From: an uncultured Subdoligranulum sp.
GTDB lineage: Bacteria > Bacillota > Clostridia > Oscillospirales > Ruminococcaceae
Assembly (NCBI GenBank): GCA_945830575.1
Contig: CALZZE010000001.1
Location: 124,001-188,000 of the forward strand
Direction of reading: 5' to 3'
Length of the DNA: 64,000 nt
In this document: in pieces, positions 19,971 through 27,523 of the stretch
Position numbering within the stretch: the first letter of the stretch is position 1
How the letters are laid out: every line of letters starts with the position of its first letter
Program-made: the position numbers and the translations under genes
Notes under the pieces: generated by a model
What the model saw: the letters and a program-made list of their open reading frames with translations, nothing else
Database searches by the model: none
What the model was told of the DNA's origin: nothing

Positions 19971-20360
19971 GTGGTTGGGTGTTTGGGTGATGTGATTTTC
20001 AACGTGAGCGAGGACTACCTGCTGACCCCGGAAAGTATCAGCGGCAGCACCGGCGCAGAATGGGCCAAGCATGACAGCCTGCACGGGAAAAGCGCCAGTG
20101 AATATATCGGGCCGAAGCTGAAAAGCTACAAAATACCGCTGACCCTTGACGCCAGATTTGGCGTGCCGCCCCGGCGGACGCTGGAAACGCTGCAAGCCAT
20201 GGCCGAGGGTAGCGGCGTTTATTGGTTTGTGATCGGCGGGCGCCCGGTAGGCGATCGCCCGTACAAGCTGCACGCCGTGAGTGATTCGTGGGACAACGTA
20301 TTGAATGACGGCGCACTTTTGCAGTGCAAGGTTTCGTTGGAACTGGAGGAATATGTGTAA
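19971..20360 (+). CDS. Tail protein U (P2 GpU-like)
   Basis: GTG start; HDSLHGKSASEYIGPKLKSYKIPLTLDARFGVPPRRTLETLQ. Confidence 0.75.
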   Translation: MVGCLGDVIFNVSEDYLLTPESISGSTGAEWAKHDSLHGKSASEYIGPKLKSYKIPLTLDARFGVPPRRTLETLQAMAEGSGVYWFVIGGRPVGDRPYKLHAVSDSWDNVLNDGALLQCKVSLELEEYV

Positions 20361-20657
20361 ATGGACATTGCATTGACCATACAAGCCGCCAGCGAAACAG
20401 CGGCGGAGGACGTGCGGCGCTGCCTTGCCGTCCTATACGGCACGACGCCGGGAGAACAGGCGCTTGACAGGGATTTTGGCATTGATCAAGAATGCCTTGC
20501 CATGCCGCCCGCCGCAGCGCAGGCGCTGTTTGCCGCTGAAATCGTTAAAAAAACCGCACAATACGAACCCCGCGCCCGCGTGGCGCGGGTGGAATGGGAA
20601 GAAAGCGACGCCCAGCGGGGCGAATTAAGACCGAGGGTGGTGATTGAACTTGTCTAA
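20361..20657 (+). CDS. Baseplate wedge protein W/gp25-like
   Basis: EDVRRCLAVLYGTTPGEQALDRDFGID between U and J. Confidence 0.82.
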   Translation: MDIALTIQAASETAAEDVRRCLAVLYGTTPGEQALDRDFGIDQECLAMPPAAAQALFAAEIVKKTAQYEPRARVARVEWEESDAQRGELRPRVVIELV

Positions 20658-21798
20658 AATCCCAGAACTGGCAGGCGTGCCGGAGTTGAGTTTTACCGAA
20701 AACCTGACCTTGCAAGAGGCGGTGGAACAGGCAAAAACCATCTATGACACCTACTACAAGGAAATGGCGGGCAGCGATGCAAAGTACAGTCAGGCGGACC
20801 CGGTGGCACTGATCCTTGACACAATGGGCTATCTGTATTACCAGATTTTGCAGTATATCGAGGTCAAGGGTGACTCGGAAATGCTGCCCACCGCCACAGG
20901 CAACGCGCTGGAACAGCTGGCCGCGCTGTTTGGGCTGAACCGGCACGCCGCGCAGCGGGCCACCGCACGGGTGCGGTTTACCCTGTCCGCTGAACAGCCG
21001 GGCGCCGTGGCGATCCCGGCGGGCACAAGGGTGCGCACCGAAAGCGGCATCTATTTCAATACAACCGATTATGCCGAAATCCCGGCGGGACAAACCACCA
21101 TTGACGTTGCCGTGGTTGCGGAAACTGCCGGAGCCGACGCGGACGGCATAGCGCCGGGGAAAATCAATCAGCTGGTTGATCCCATCGCCTATGTTGCCAG
21201 CGTGGAAAATGTGAGCGCAAGCAGCGGCGGCACAGAGCCGGAAAGCGATGACGCACTGACACAGCGCGTTTATCTGGCGCCCAGCATTTACAGTTGCGCC
21301 GGGCCGCTGGATGCCTACGCCTATTTTGCAAAAAACTGGCGCAATGATGTTGCCGACGTGAAAATTACGAATCCCAGCGATTGTGTTGTGCGGGTGTATT
21401 TCATGCTGGAGGGCGGCAAGCTGCCCAGCGCGGCGGAATTGCAGGAAATGGAGAACTACCTGCGGGACGAACGGCTGCGCCCCATGTGCGACAAGGTGGA
21501 GGCGCTGGCCCCGGAGGAAACCGTTTACAACATCGGCTTTACCTACTACATCGCCGCCAGCGACAAGCGCAACGCCGCCGCCATACAGGCCGCCGTGGCC
21601 GAGGCCGTGGAAACCTATCAGGCGTGGCAGCGCACATTGGGCCGGGACGTGAACCCCGACGAATTGCGCAAGCTGGTGCGCATGGCCGGAGCAAAACGCA
21701 TGATCATGACCGCGCCGGCGTTCGCCCCGATCCCCGAAACCGGCATTGCCAAGCTGGGCAGCTGTGCCGTGACCTACGGGGGAATTGAGGATGATTAA
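20644..21798 (+). CDS. Baseplate J family protein
   Basis: 384 aa; GNALEQLAALFGLNRHAAQRATARVRFTLS...AIPAGTRV. Confidence 0.92.
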   Translation: MNLSKIPELAGVPELSFTENLTLQEAVEQAKTIYDTYYKEMAGSDAKYSQADPVALILDTMGYLYYQILQYIEVKGDSEMLPTATGNALEQLAALFGLNRHAAQRATARVRFTLSAEQPGAVAIPAGTRVRTESGIYFNTTDYAEIPAGQTTIDVAVVAETAGADADGIAPGKINQLVDPIAYVASVENVSASSGGTEPESDDALTQRVYLAPSIYSCAGPLDAYAYFAKNWRNDVADVKITNPSDCVVRVYFMLEGGKLPSAAELQEMENYLRDERLRPMCDKVEALAPEETVYNIGFTYYIAASDKRNAAAIQAAVAEAVETYQAWQRTLGRDVNPDELRKLVRMAGAKRMIMTAPAFAPIPETGIAKLGSCAVTYGGIEDD

Positions 21799-22678
21799 GC
21801 TATACGATGCGCAAATGACGGATGCCCTGCCCGCCATTGTGGGGCGGCAGGTGTGGGCGCAGGCAATCAGCCGCACATGGCTGGAATTGCAGCATAGGGC
21901 GCTGGATGCCGCCGACAAGAGCCAGATTTACACCGCCATCGAACAGCTGGACGAACCAGTGCTGGACGCGCTGGCCGTCTGCTTTAAGGTGGATTGGTAC
22001 GACACCGGGCACAGCCTGCAAACAAAGCGGGACGTGATTGCCAACGCCCTGAAAGTGCGCCGCACCATGGGCACCGTGTACGCCATGCGCACCGCCGTGG
22101 AGACCGTTTTTCCCCAATCAGAAATCGAGGAATGGTTTGATTACGGCGGCATTCCAAGCCATTATCAGATCATTTGCAACATTGAAAACGCCAAAGGCGG
22201 CGTTGACGTTGCGGAGATCACGCGGAACGCCGCGCTTTACAAACGGGTGATTGCCCGGCTGGATGGCGTGTATTTGCAGGTGAGGCCGGGGTGCAGTATG
22301 GGCGTTTCCGCCGCCGTGTGGGGCTACTGTGTGCCGTATACCAGCGCCACACAGTACGCGGGTACATGGTACAGGCCGGGAACGTGGGCGGCCATTGCCG
22401 GGCTTGCGCTGGGTGCTGGCGCTGCGGCAGACGCGGCGCCGGTTGATACGCCGGAATGCGGCACGCTGCCGGACATAAGCACCCACGCCGCCATTGCTGG
22501 CATGGTGTCCGGCGCTGCGGTTGGGGCCGACACAGCCCCCACCGCCTACCCCATGACCGGGACCGGCGTCTGCGCGTTTGATGGAGGGGGCTGCGCTGCC
22601 GGTGACGCGGTGGGCGCATCTGTCGCCGCGCAGGCGTTTGGTTTCGATACACCATATTGCGGCGAGGAATCGCTGTAA
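21791..22678 (+). CDS. Tail protein I with Ala/Gly-rich C-terminal extension
   Basis: Start ATG 21791; KRDVIANALKVRRTMGTVYAMRTAVETVF after J. Confidence 0.85.
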   Translation: MIKLYDAQMTDALPAIVGRQVWAQAISRTWLELQHRALDAADKSQIYTAIEQLDEPVLDALAVCFKVDWYDTGHSLQTKRDVIANALKVRRTMGTVYAMRTAVETVFPQSEIEEWFDYGGIPSHYQIICNIENAKGGVDVAEITRNAALYKRVIARLDGVYLQVRPGCSMGVSAAVWGYCVPYTSATQYAGTWYRPGTWAAIAGLALGAGAAADAAPVDTPECGTLPDISTHAAIAGMVSGAAVGADTAPTAYPMTGTGVCAFDGGGCAAGDAVGASVAAQAFGFDTPYCGEESL

Positions 22679-22695
22679 AGAAAGGGGGTGCAACT

Positions 22696-23016
22696 ATGTT
22701 AAGCGCAAAGGCGTTGAATGATTACAAGAATTTTACCAAAAGCCGCGTGGCGCTGGCCCGGTACAAAACCGGCGGCAGCTATGTGGAGATTCCCATTGAC
22801 CGCGTGGAAACGCTGGTGGATGGCCGGGTGGCATTTTACTGCTCCATCACGCCCGGCAAGGCGCTGGACGTCACCGAATTGGCATTGCTGGACACGTCCA
22901 AGGAAGTGTTTTACAGCAAGGCGCTGACCGGCAATGAAGTGATCCACATCAAGGATGCCAGCGAGGGCGCGTTGGTGCGCTTTGCGTACACCGTAAGCGA
23001 CGCCAGCGGCAGTTAA
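22696..23016 (+). CDS. Phage hypothetical protein (tail fibre region)
   Basis: Start ATG 22696 after GGGGG RBS. Confidence 0.6.
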   Translation: MLSAKALNDYKNFTKSRVALARYKTGGSYVEIPIDRVETLVDGRVAFYCSITPGKALDVTELALLDTSKEVFYSKALTGNEVIHIKDASEGALVRFAYTVSDASGS

Positions 23017-23030
23017 GGAGGCCGAAAACA

Positions 23031-23567
23031 GTGTATATTTTTACGAAATGGCTTGACCGGGCCACACAGTACGTCAACCGTTACAAAAAGACGGACAACG
23101 CGGATGGCACGGTCACGCTGGACAAGGTGCCCGGCGAGGTTTTACAGGAGGGCACCCCGCAGAACGCTGCGCATTTCAACGCGCTGGAAATGGGTGTGCT
23201 GGAAAACAGCCTGCTGGTGGCGGAGGCTTTGCGGATCACCCACGAACAGCAGCGGCAGGCCGCCGCGCTGGAGGGCGAAACCGGCGAGGTGGTGCTGACC
23301 AACAGCGGCAAATATCCATACAACAACAGCTTGCAGACGGTTGCGCTTGCCCAGAAACGCACGACCACCGGCTACACGGTGGAGGCCCGCGTCAAAAGCG
23401 TGGTGATGCCCGGCAGCGGCGTGACCACCCAGAACGACCCGGCGGGCGTTGCCGGGCATCTGATCGTCACCGACAAACTGTTAAATGGTTTCAAAATCCA
23501 GTACACCGGCAGCGCGGCCAGCGTGACGGTGGAATGGATCGTGAGGGGAGGCATGGAACGTGGCTAA
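23031..23567 (+). CDS. Phage tail fibre-region protein
   Basis: GTG start after AAGGAGG; YIFTKWLDRATQYVNRYKKTDNADGTVTLDKVPGEVLQEGTPQNAAHFN. Confidence 0.65.
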   Translation: MYIFTKWLDRATQYVNRYKKTDNADGTVTLDKVPGEVLQEGTPQNAAHFNALEMGVLENSLLVAEALRITHEQQRQAAALEGETGEVVLTNSGKYPYNNSLQTVALAQKRTTTGYTVEARVKSVVMPGSGVTTQNDPAGVAGHLIVTDKLLNGFKIQYTGSAASVTVEWIVRGGMERG

Positions 23568-23736
23568 CATCATTGTAAAAAGCGATGAGCGCCGCATTTA
23601 TGAGGCACAGGTGGCCGCCAGCTTTGGCGTGGACGCCACCCGCGCCAGCGCCCTGCAACGGGAACAGGCGGAAACCATCGCCGCCAAGACCCGCGAGGTG
23701 TGCTACGAAAACGGGATCAAAAGGGGGACGTACTAA
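23560..23736 (+). CDS. Small phage protein (58 aa), absent from ORF track
   Basis: GTG 23560 overlapping previous stop; VANIIVKSDERRIYEAQVAASFGVDATRASALQREQAETIAAKTREVCYENGIKRGTY, stop overlaps next ATG. Confidence 0.6.
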   Translation: MANIIVKSDERRIYEAQVAASFGVDATRASALQREQAETIAAKTREVCYENGIKRGTY

Positions 23737-24083
23737 TGAACGTGATTGAAAAGAACGAGGGGCCGAAACTGGCATACATGGCGGTGGGCAACGTTCTGAC
23801 GCTGGGCGATGGCGAAATTGCCCTGCGCCTTGATAAGTTTGAGCGCGACACCGACGTGACAATTTATGTGGTGCGGGATGACGGCGGCATTCTGGCAACC
23901 TCCATCGGTGACAGCACCGAGGGCAAGTGCTACGCCGCCGAAATCTTTGTGCCTGCCCGCCAGTACATCGAAATCGAGGGGCCTGCCGTCAACGAACAGG
24001 GCGAGGAAGTGCGGGAAACCACACGGGAGCCGCTGCCGTTTGACATGGACCGGGTGACGCTGACCCTGTGGGCGCTGCTGTAA
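23736..24083 (+). CDS. Phage hypothetical protein upstream of the DGR target
   Basis: ATG 23736: MNVIEKNEGPKLAYMAVGNVLTLGDGEIALRLDKFERDT... Confidence 0.6.
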   Translation: MNVIEKNEGPKLAYMAVGNVLTLGDGEIALRLDKFERDTDVTIYVVRDDGGILATSIGDSTEGKCYAAEIFVPARQYIEIEGPAVNEQGEEVRETTREPLPFDMDRVTLTLWALL

Positions 24084-24095
24084 AGGAGAAAAAAC

Positions 24096-25145
24096 ATGAC
24101 CAATTTTGACGATTTCAAAGCCGCCATTGAGGGAATTTCCGGCGGCAAAAACACCGCACGGCTGGACAAGTACGGCCTGCCCAGCGTGCTTGTACCAATT
24201 GCCAAAATGACCTATGCAGACGTGGGCGTGGGCACCAGTGACGTGCTGCCCGCCTTTATGCTGGACGGCGTGGAGAAAGACTATTTCTGCGCGGGCAAGT
24301 ATCTTGACACGCTGGTGAACGGTGTGCCGTGCAGCCTGCCGATGCAGATTCCCGCGGTTTCCGTCAACTTTGACAATGCGCTTGCCCAGAGCCGCAGCAA
24401 GGGCGAGGGCTGGACGCTGATGACCAACGCCATGTATGCCGCCATCGCCCTGCTGTGCCGCAAATCCGGCTTTATGCCCCGCGGGAACAACAACTATGGG
24501 CAGGACGTTTCCTGCCCGTGGGAAAAGGGTATTGCAGCCAACAAGGGCAGCGACGGGCGCCCCAACCTGACCTTGACCGGCAGCGGCCCCGCCAGCTGGT
24601 GCCACAATAATGACATCACCGGCATCTGCGACCTCAACGGCAACGCATGGGAATGGACGGCGGGCTTGCGCCTGTACAACGGCGAAATCCAGATCATTCC
24701 CTACAACAACGCCGCACTGTCCACCGCTGACCACGGCGCCAGCAGCACCCTTTGGAAAGCCATTGCCGCGGACGGCAGCCTCGTGGCGCCCGGTGACTCC
24801 GGCAGCCTGAAATATGACTACCGTGACGGAAAAATCACGCTGATTTCCGGCGCGTTGACCGGGCAGGCGGACACCTGGCGCGGCACTGGTTTTACATCGC
24901 TGGGCACCACCCTGTCCACCGTGCCGCAGCTGATCCACGGGCTGGGCCTGTATCCCAAGGACCCCGGCGGCGACTATGGCGGGGATGACCTGTACATGAA
25001 TAACAGCGGAGAACGTTTGCCCGTTCGTGGCGGCTGCTGGTACGACACCACGTACGCGGGCGTGTTCATACTGGGCCTCGGCTATCCGCGTTCCAGCGTC
25101 GTCGGCGGCGGCGGGCGGCGTTCCGGCTTTGTGGGTTCCCTGTAA
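24096..25145 (+). CDS. DGR target protein (C-type-lectin/FGE-like fold, phage tail tip/receptor-binding candidate)
   Basis: C-terminal variable region aligns to a downstream TR with adenine-specific substitutions; NGNAWEWTAGLRLY and C-terminal RGGCWYDTTYAGVFILGLGYPRSSVVGGGGRRSGFVGSL match CLec/formylglycine-enzyme-like DGR targets. Confidence 0.92.
   Translation: MTNFDDFKAAIEGISGGKNTARLDKYGLPSVLVPIAKMTYADVGVGTSDVLPAFMLDGVEKDYFCAGKYLDTLVNGVPCSLPMQIPAVSVNFDNALAQSRSKGEGWTLMTNAMYAAIALLCRKSGFMPRGNNNYGQDVSCPWEKGIAANKGSDGRPNLTLTGSGPASWCHNNDITGICDLNGNAWEWTAGLRLYNGEIQIIPYNNAALSTADHGASSTLWKAIAADGSLVAPGDSGSLKYDYRDGKITLISGALTGQADTWRGTGFTSLGTTLSTVPQLIHGLGLYPKDPGGDYGGDDLYMNNSGERLPVRGGCWYDTTYAGVFILGLGYPRSSVVGGGGRRSGFVGSL
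25012..25125 (+). repeat. DGR variable repeat (VR)
   Basis: Ungapped alignment to 25907-26020; 19 mismatches, 18 at TR adenines. Confidence 0.95.
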
Positions 25146-25180
25146 GGGGCACCCCGCACCCCGCAATACAGCACCCCGCT

Positions 25181-25200
25181 GGGGCGGCGGTAGCCGCCCC
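25181..25200 (+). promoter_or_regulatory. Hairpin GGGGCGGC-GGTA-GCCGCCCC downstream of VR (candidate DGR target-recognition cruciform)
   Basis: Perfect 8-bp stem, 4-nt loop GGTA fitting GRNA; 55 bp past the VR end. Confidence 0.65.
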
Positions 25201-25263
25201 CGGTAGGTAAAAACCAACTGCGAGCTTTCTTTTCAGGATTGCAGCAAAAAATAATACACGGGA

Positions 25264-25299
25264 TCGCACGGCGTGCGTTACGCAACGCACGCCGTGCGA
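25264..25299 (+). terminator. Perfect 16-bp stem, 4-nt loop hairpin between target and avd-like gene
   Basis: TCGCACGGCGTGCGTT-ACGC-AACGCACGCCGTGCGA followed by ATTTTCGTGCGTTTTA. Confidence 0.6.
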
Positions 25300-25332
25300 A
25301 TTTTCGTGCGTTTTATGCGAAAGGCAAAAACT

Positions 25333-25869
25333 ATGGAGCAAAATGCACCACCACGGCCCGCGCCGGGTGCGCCTGCCGGAACCGGCGGACCGACCCAGCA
25401 AAAGCATTATGAATTTAGAATGAAAGATACTGTGCGGGCTATGATCGAATACGGCAGCCCCATTCTGGTGCAGTTTCCACGGGAGGAAAAATATCTGCTG
25501 GCGCAGATGATCCGGGAAACCATGTACCAAATGTTGCATATATGCAACGAAATCAACCGCAAATTCTATAAGAAAGATACTGTCCAGAAATTAAATGTTT
25601 TGCTGGACGATTTGAGGGACTATCTCGATCTTGCCGCAAGCCCCAAGTTATACCCACGCGGGACAGGCGGCACAAAGAAGCGGCGGCGCAGGCACCAAAA
25701 CGGTGACAGCACCGAGGTGGCGCCGCAACAGCCGCAACAGGAACCGCGCCCGATCACCTGCATCACCGAGCACCAATTAGAAGTCTGGAGCCGGTACACG
25801 GCAGCGCTGGGCGGGCAAATTTATTATTTTCAAGAGTATATCAGGCGCAACCCGCCCGGCAAGGGGTAA
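25333..25869 (+). CDS. avd: DGR accessory variability determinant (Avd-like)
   Basis: Between VR gene and TR; helical core REEKYLLAQMIRETMYQMLHICNEINRKFYKKDTVQKLNVLLDDLRDYLDLA resembles the Avd four-helix bundle family. Start taken at ATG 25333 (longer ORF from 25273 overlaps the hairpin). Confidence 0.8.
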   Translation: MEQNAPPRPAPGAPAGTGGPTQQKHYEFRMKDTVRAMIEYGSPILVQFPREEKYLLAQMIRETMYQMLHICNEINRKFYKKDTVQKLNVLLDDLRDYLDLAASPKLYPRGTGGTKKRRRRHQNGDSTEVAPQQPQQEPRPITCITEHQLEVWSRYTAALGGQIYYFQEYIRRNPPGKG

Positions 25870-25906
25870 GGGTGGCGCCTGTGGCATTGTAGGAGCAAGC
25901 CGTATC

Positions 25907-26020
25907 AACGTTTGCCCATTCGTGGCGGCAACTGGAACAACACCACGAACGCGGGCGTGTTCAAACTGAACCTCAACAATCCGCGTTCCAACGTCAACGG
26001 CAACATCGGGCGGCGTTCCG
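25907..26020 (+). repeat. DGR template repeat (TR)
   Basis: Non-coding copy of VR with nine AAC codons plus AAT, AAA and ATY at the positions that vary; located between avd and RT. Confidence 0.95.
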
Positions 26021-26240
26021 CTTTGCGCACAGATACGGTAGCACGCCGGAAACGGCAGTGCGCCGAGTGCGCCCAAAGGGGCTTGTGACCGTCGTGCAGC
26101 AGACAACTGCACGAAAATTTTGTATTGCTACCGGGCCAGACAGTACGCCGGGGAGAATAGCCGAAGCGCCCACCACCCGGCCATCGTGTGGGCTGCGGCT
26201 TTTATTTGGCGCAGGTGGCTTTGCTTGAAAGGGGCTTTGA

Positions 26241-27347
26241 ATGCCCAAACGTTACCGCAATGTATATGGCGCAGTTGCCAGTTTCAGCAACGTGCGCCAT
26301 GCAGAAAGAAAGGCAGGAAAAGGCAAGGGCCAGCGCGATGAGGTGCTGGTTTTCCGCAGCCGCAAAAATGACAACCTCCAGAAAATTTCTGCTGAACTTG
26401 CAAACAAAACTTATAAGCCGGGGCAATACAGCGTTTTTAGGGTGAGCCATCCCGTGCGGCGCATGATCATGGCGCTGCGCTACCGCGATAGGGTTGTACA
26501 ATGGGCCATCTATTTGCAGGTGTTCCCGCTGCTTGATCAGGGCTTTATTTACGACAGCTACGCTTGCCGCAAGGGAAAGGGCGCCCACGCGGCATTGGAT
26601 CGGGTACAGTACTGGATGCGCCAGTGCGTGCGGCGCGGGGGCACATGGTATACCCTGAAAATGGATATATCAAAGTTTTTCTACCGCATCGACCACGCCA
26701 TTTTGATGCAGATTTTGGCGCAGCGCATTGACGATCCCGACATGATGCGGCTGTTTGCCCAGATCATCAACAGCGACACAATGCGCTTTGGTCTGCCGGT
26801 GGGGTGCGGGCCGGACGATGTGCCGCCAGACTGCCGGTTGGAGGACGTGGGCATCCCCATTGGCAACCTGACAAGCCAAATGTTTGCAAACATCTATTTG
26901 GATGTGCTGGATCAGTTTGTAAAACACTGTTTGCACGTTCACTTTTATGCCCGCTACATGGATGATTTGCTGATTATTTCCAACAGCAAAGAGGAATTGC
27001 TGCAAATCTGGGCAGCCATTGAGGGATTTCTGGCGGTCCGCCTGCATTTGCAGCTGAACCACAAAACCAGTATACAGCCGTTTGGGCAGGGCGTGGAATT
27101 TGTGGGTGTAAAGCTATGGCCCACCCACAGGCGGTTACGAAAACTGACAATCAAGGGAATCAAACACCGGCTGGCCGAGGTCTGGCAGCAGTATCTTGAC
27201 GGGATTATTACCGAGGAACGGCTGAAACGGACCATAAACAGCTACAAGGGCATTTTGTCCCATGTAGAGTGCATGGCACTACGGCACAAGCTGAACCAGA
27301 TGTGCGGTAGGCTTGCCATGCAAAAACTGGCGGAAAGGAGGAAATAA
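26241..27347 (+). CDS. DGR reverse transcriptase
   Basis: 368 aa RT with KMDISKFFYRIDH, IPIGNLTSQMFANIYLD (SQ-type motif 4) and YARYMDDLLIIS catalytic motif. Confidence 0.97.
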   Translation: MPKRYRNVYGAVASFSNVRHAERKAGKGKGQRDEVLVFRSRKNDNLQKISAELANKTYKPGQYSVFRVSHPVRRMIMALRYRDRVVQWAIYLQVFPLLDQGFIYDSYACRKGKGAHAALDRVQYWMRQCVRRGGTWYTLKMDISKFFYRIDHAILMQILAQRIDDPDMMRLFAQIINSDTMRFGLPVGCGPDDVPPDCRLEDVGIPIGNLTSQMFANIYLDVLDQFVKHCLHVHFYARYMDDLLIISNSKEELLQIWAAIEGFLAVRLHLQLNHKTSIQPFGQGVEFVGVKLWPTHRRLRKLTIKGIKHRLAEVWQQYLDGIITEERLKRTINSYKGILSHVECMALRHKLNQMCGRLAMQKLAERRK

Positions 27348-27519
27348 CACGACGGATAAACAATTAGCCCGTCGGGCCATACAGACGGCCCGCGCCGCTG
27401 CCGATTTGCTGGATAAAACGCTGTGCGAAATGGAACGCGCAGGCATTGACACCGGCGATGCGCGTGAGGCGCTGGCCTATCTTGAGGCTGACGTGCAGGC
27501 ATTGGAACAAAAGGGGTGA
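27313..27519 (+). CDS. Small phage protein; true start uncertain
   Basis: DKQLARRAIQTARAAADLLDKTLCEMERAGIDTGDAREALAYLEADVQALEQKG; AAAGGAGG at ~27335 lacks a canonical start at normal spacing. Confidence 0.5.
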   Translation: MPCKNWRKGGNNTTDKQLARRAIQTARAAADLLDKTLCEMERAGIDTGDAREALAYLEADVQALEQKG

Positions 27520-27523
27520 TTTT

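Noticed and set aside
18795-20384. 529-aa minus-strand ORF
   Set aside because: Antisense of gpD/gpV/gpU genes, no recognisable domain; other long minus ORFs at 10893-12611, 15575-17173, 23733-25217, 52355-53548 and 55963-57537 rejected for the same reason.
25273-25332. Extended N-terminus of the Avd-like ORF
   Set aside because: The first 20 codons are largely encoded by the right half of the 16-bp hairpin; ATG 25333 is the more plausible start.
26188-26445. Plus ORF overlapping the RT start
   Set aside because: Overlaps the well-supported RT in another frame, no RBS support or motif.
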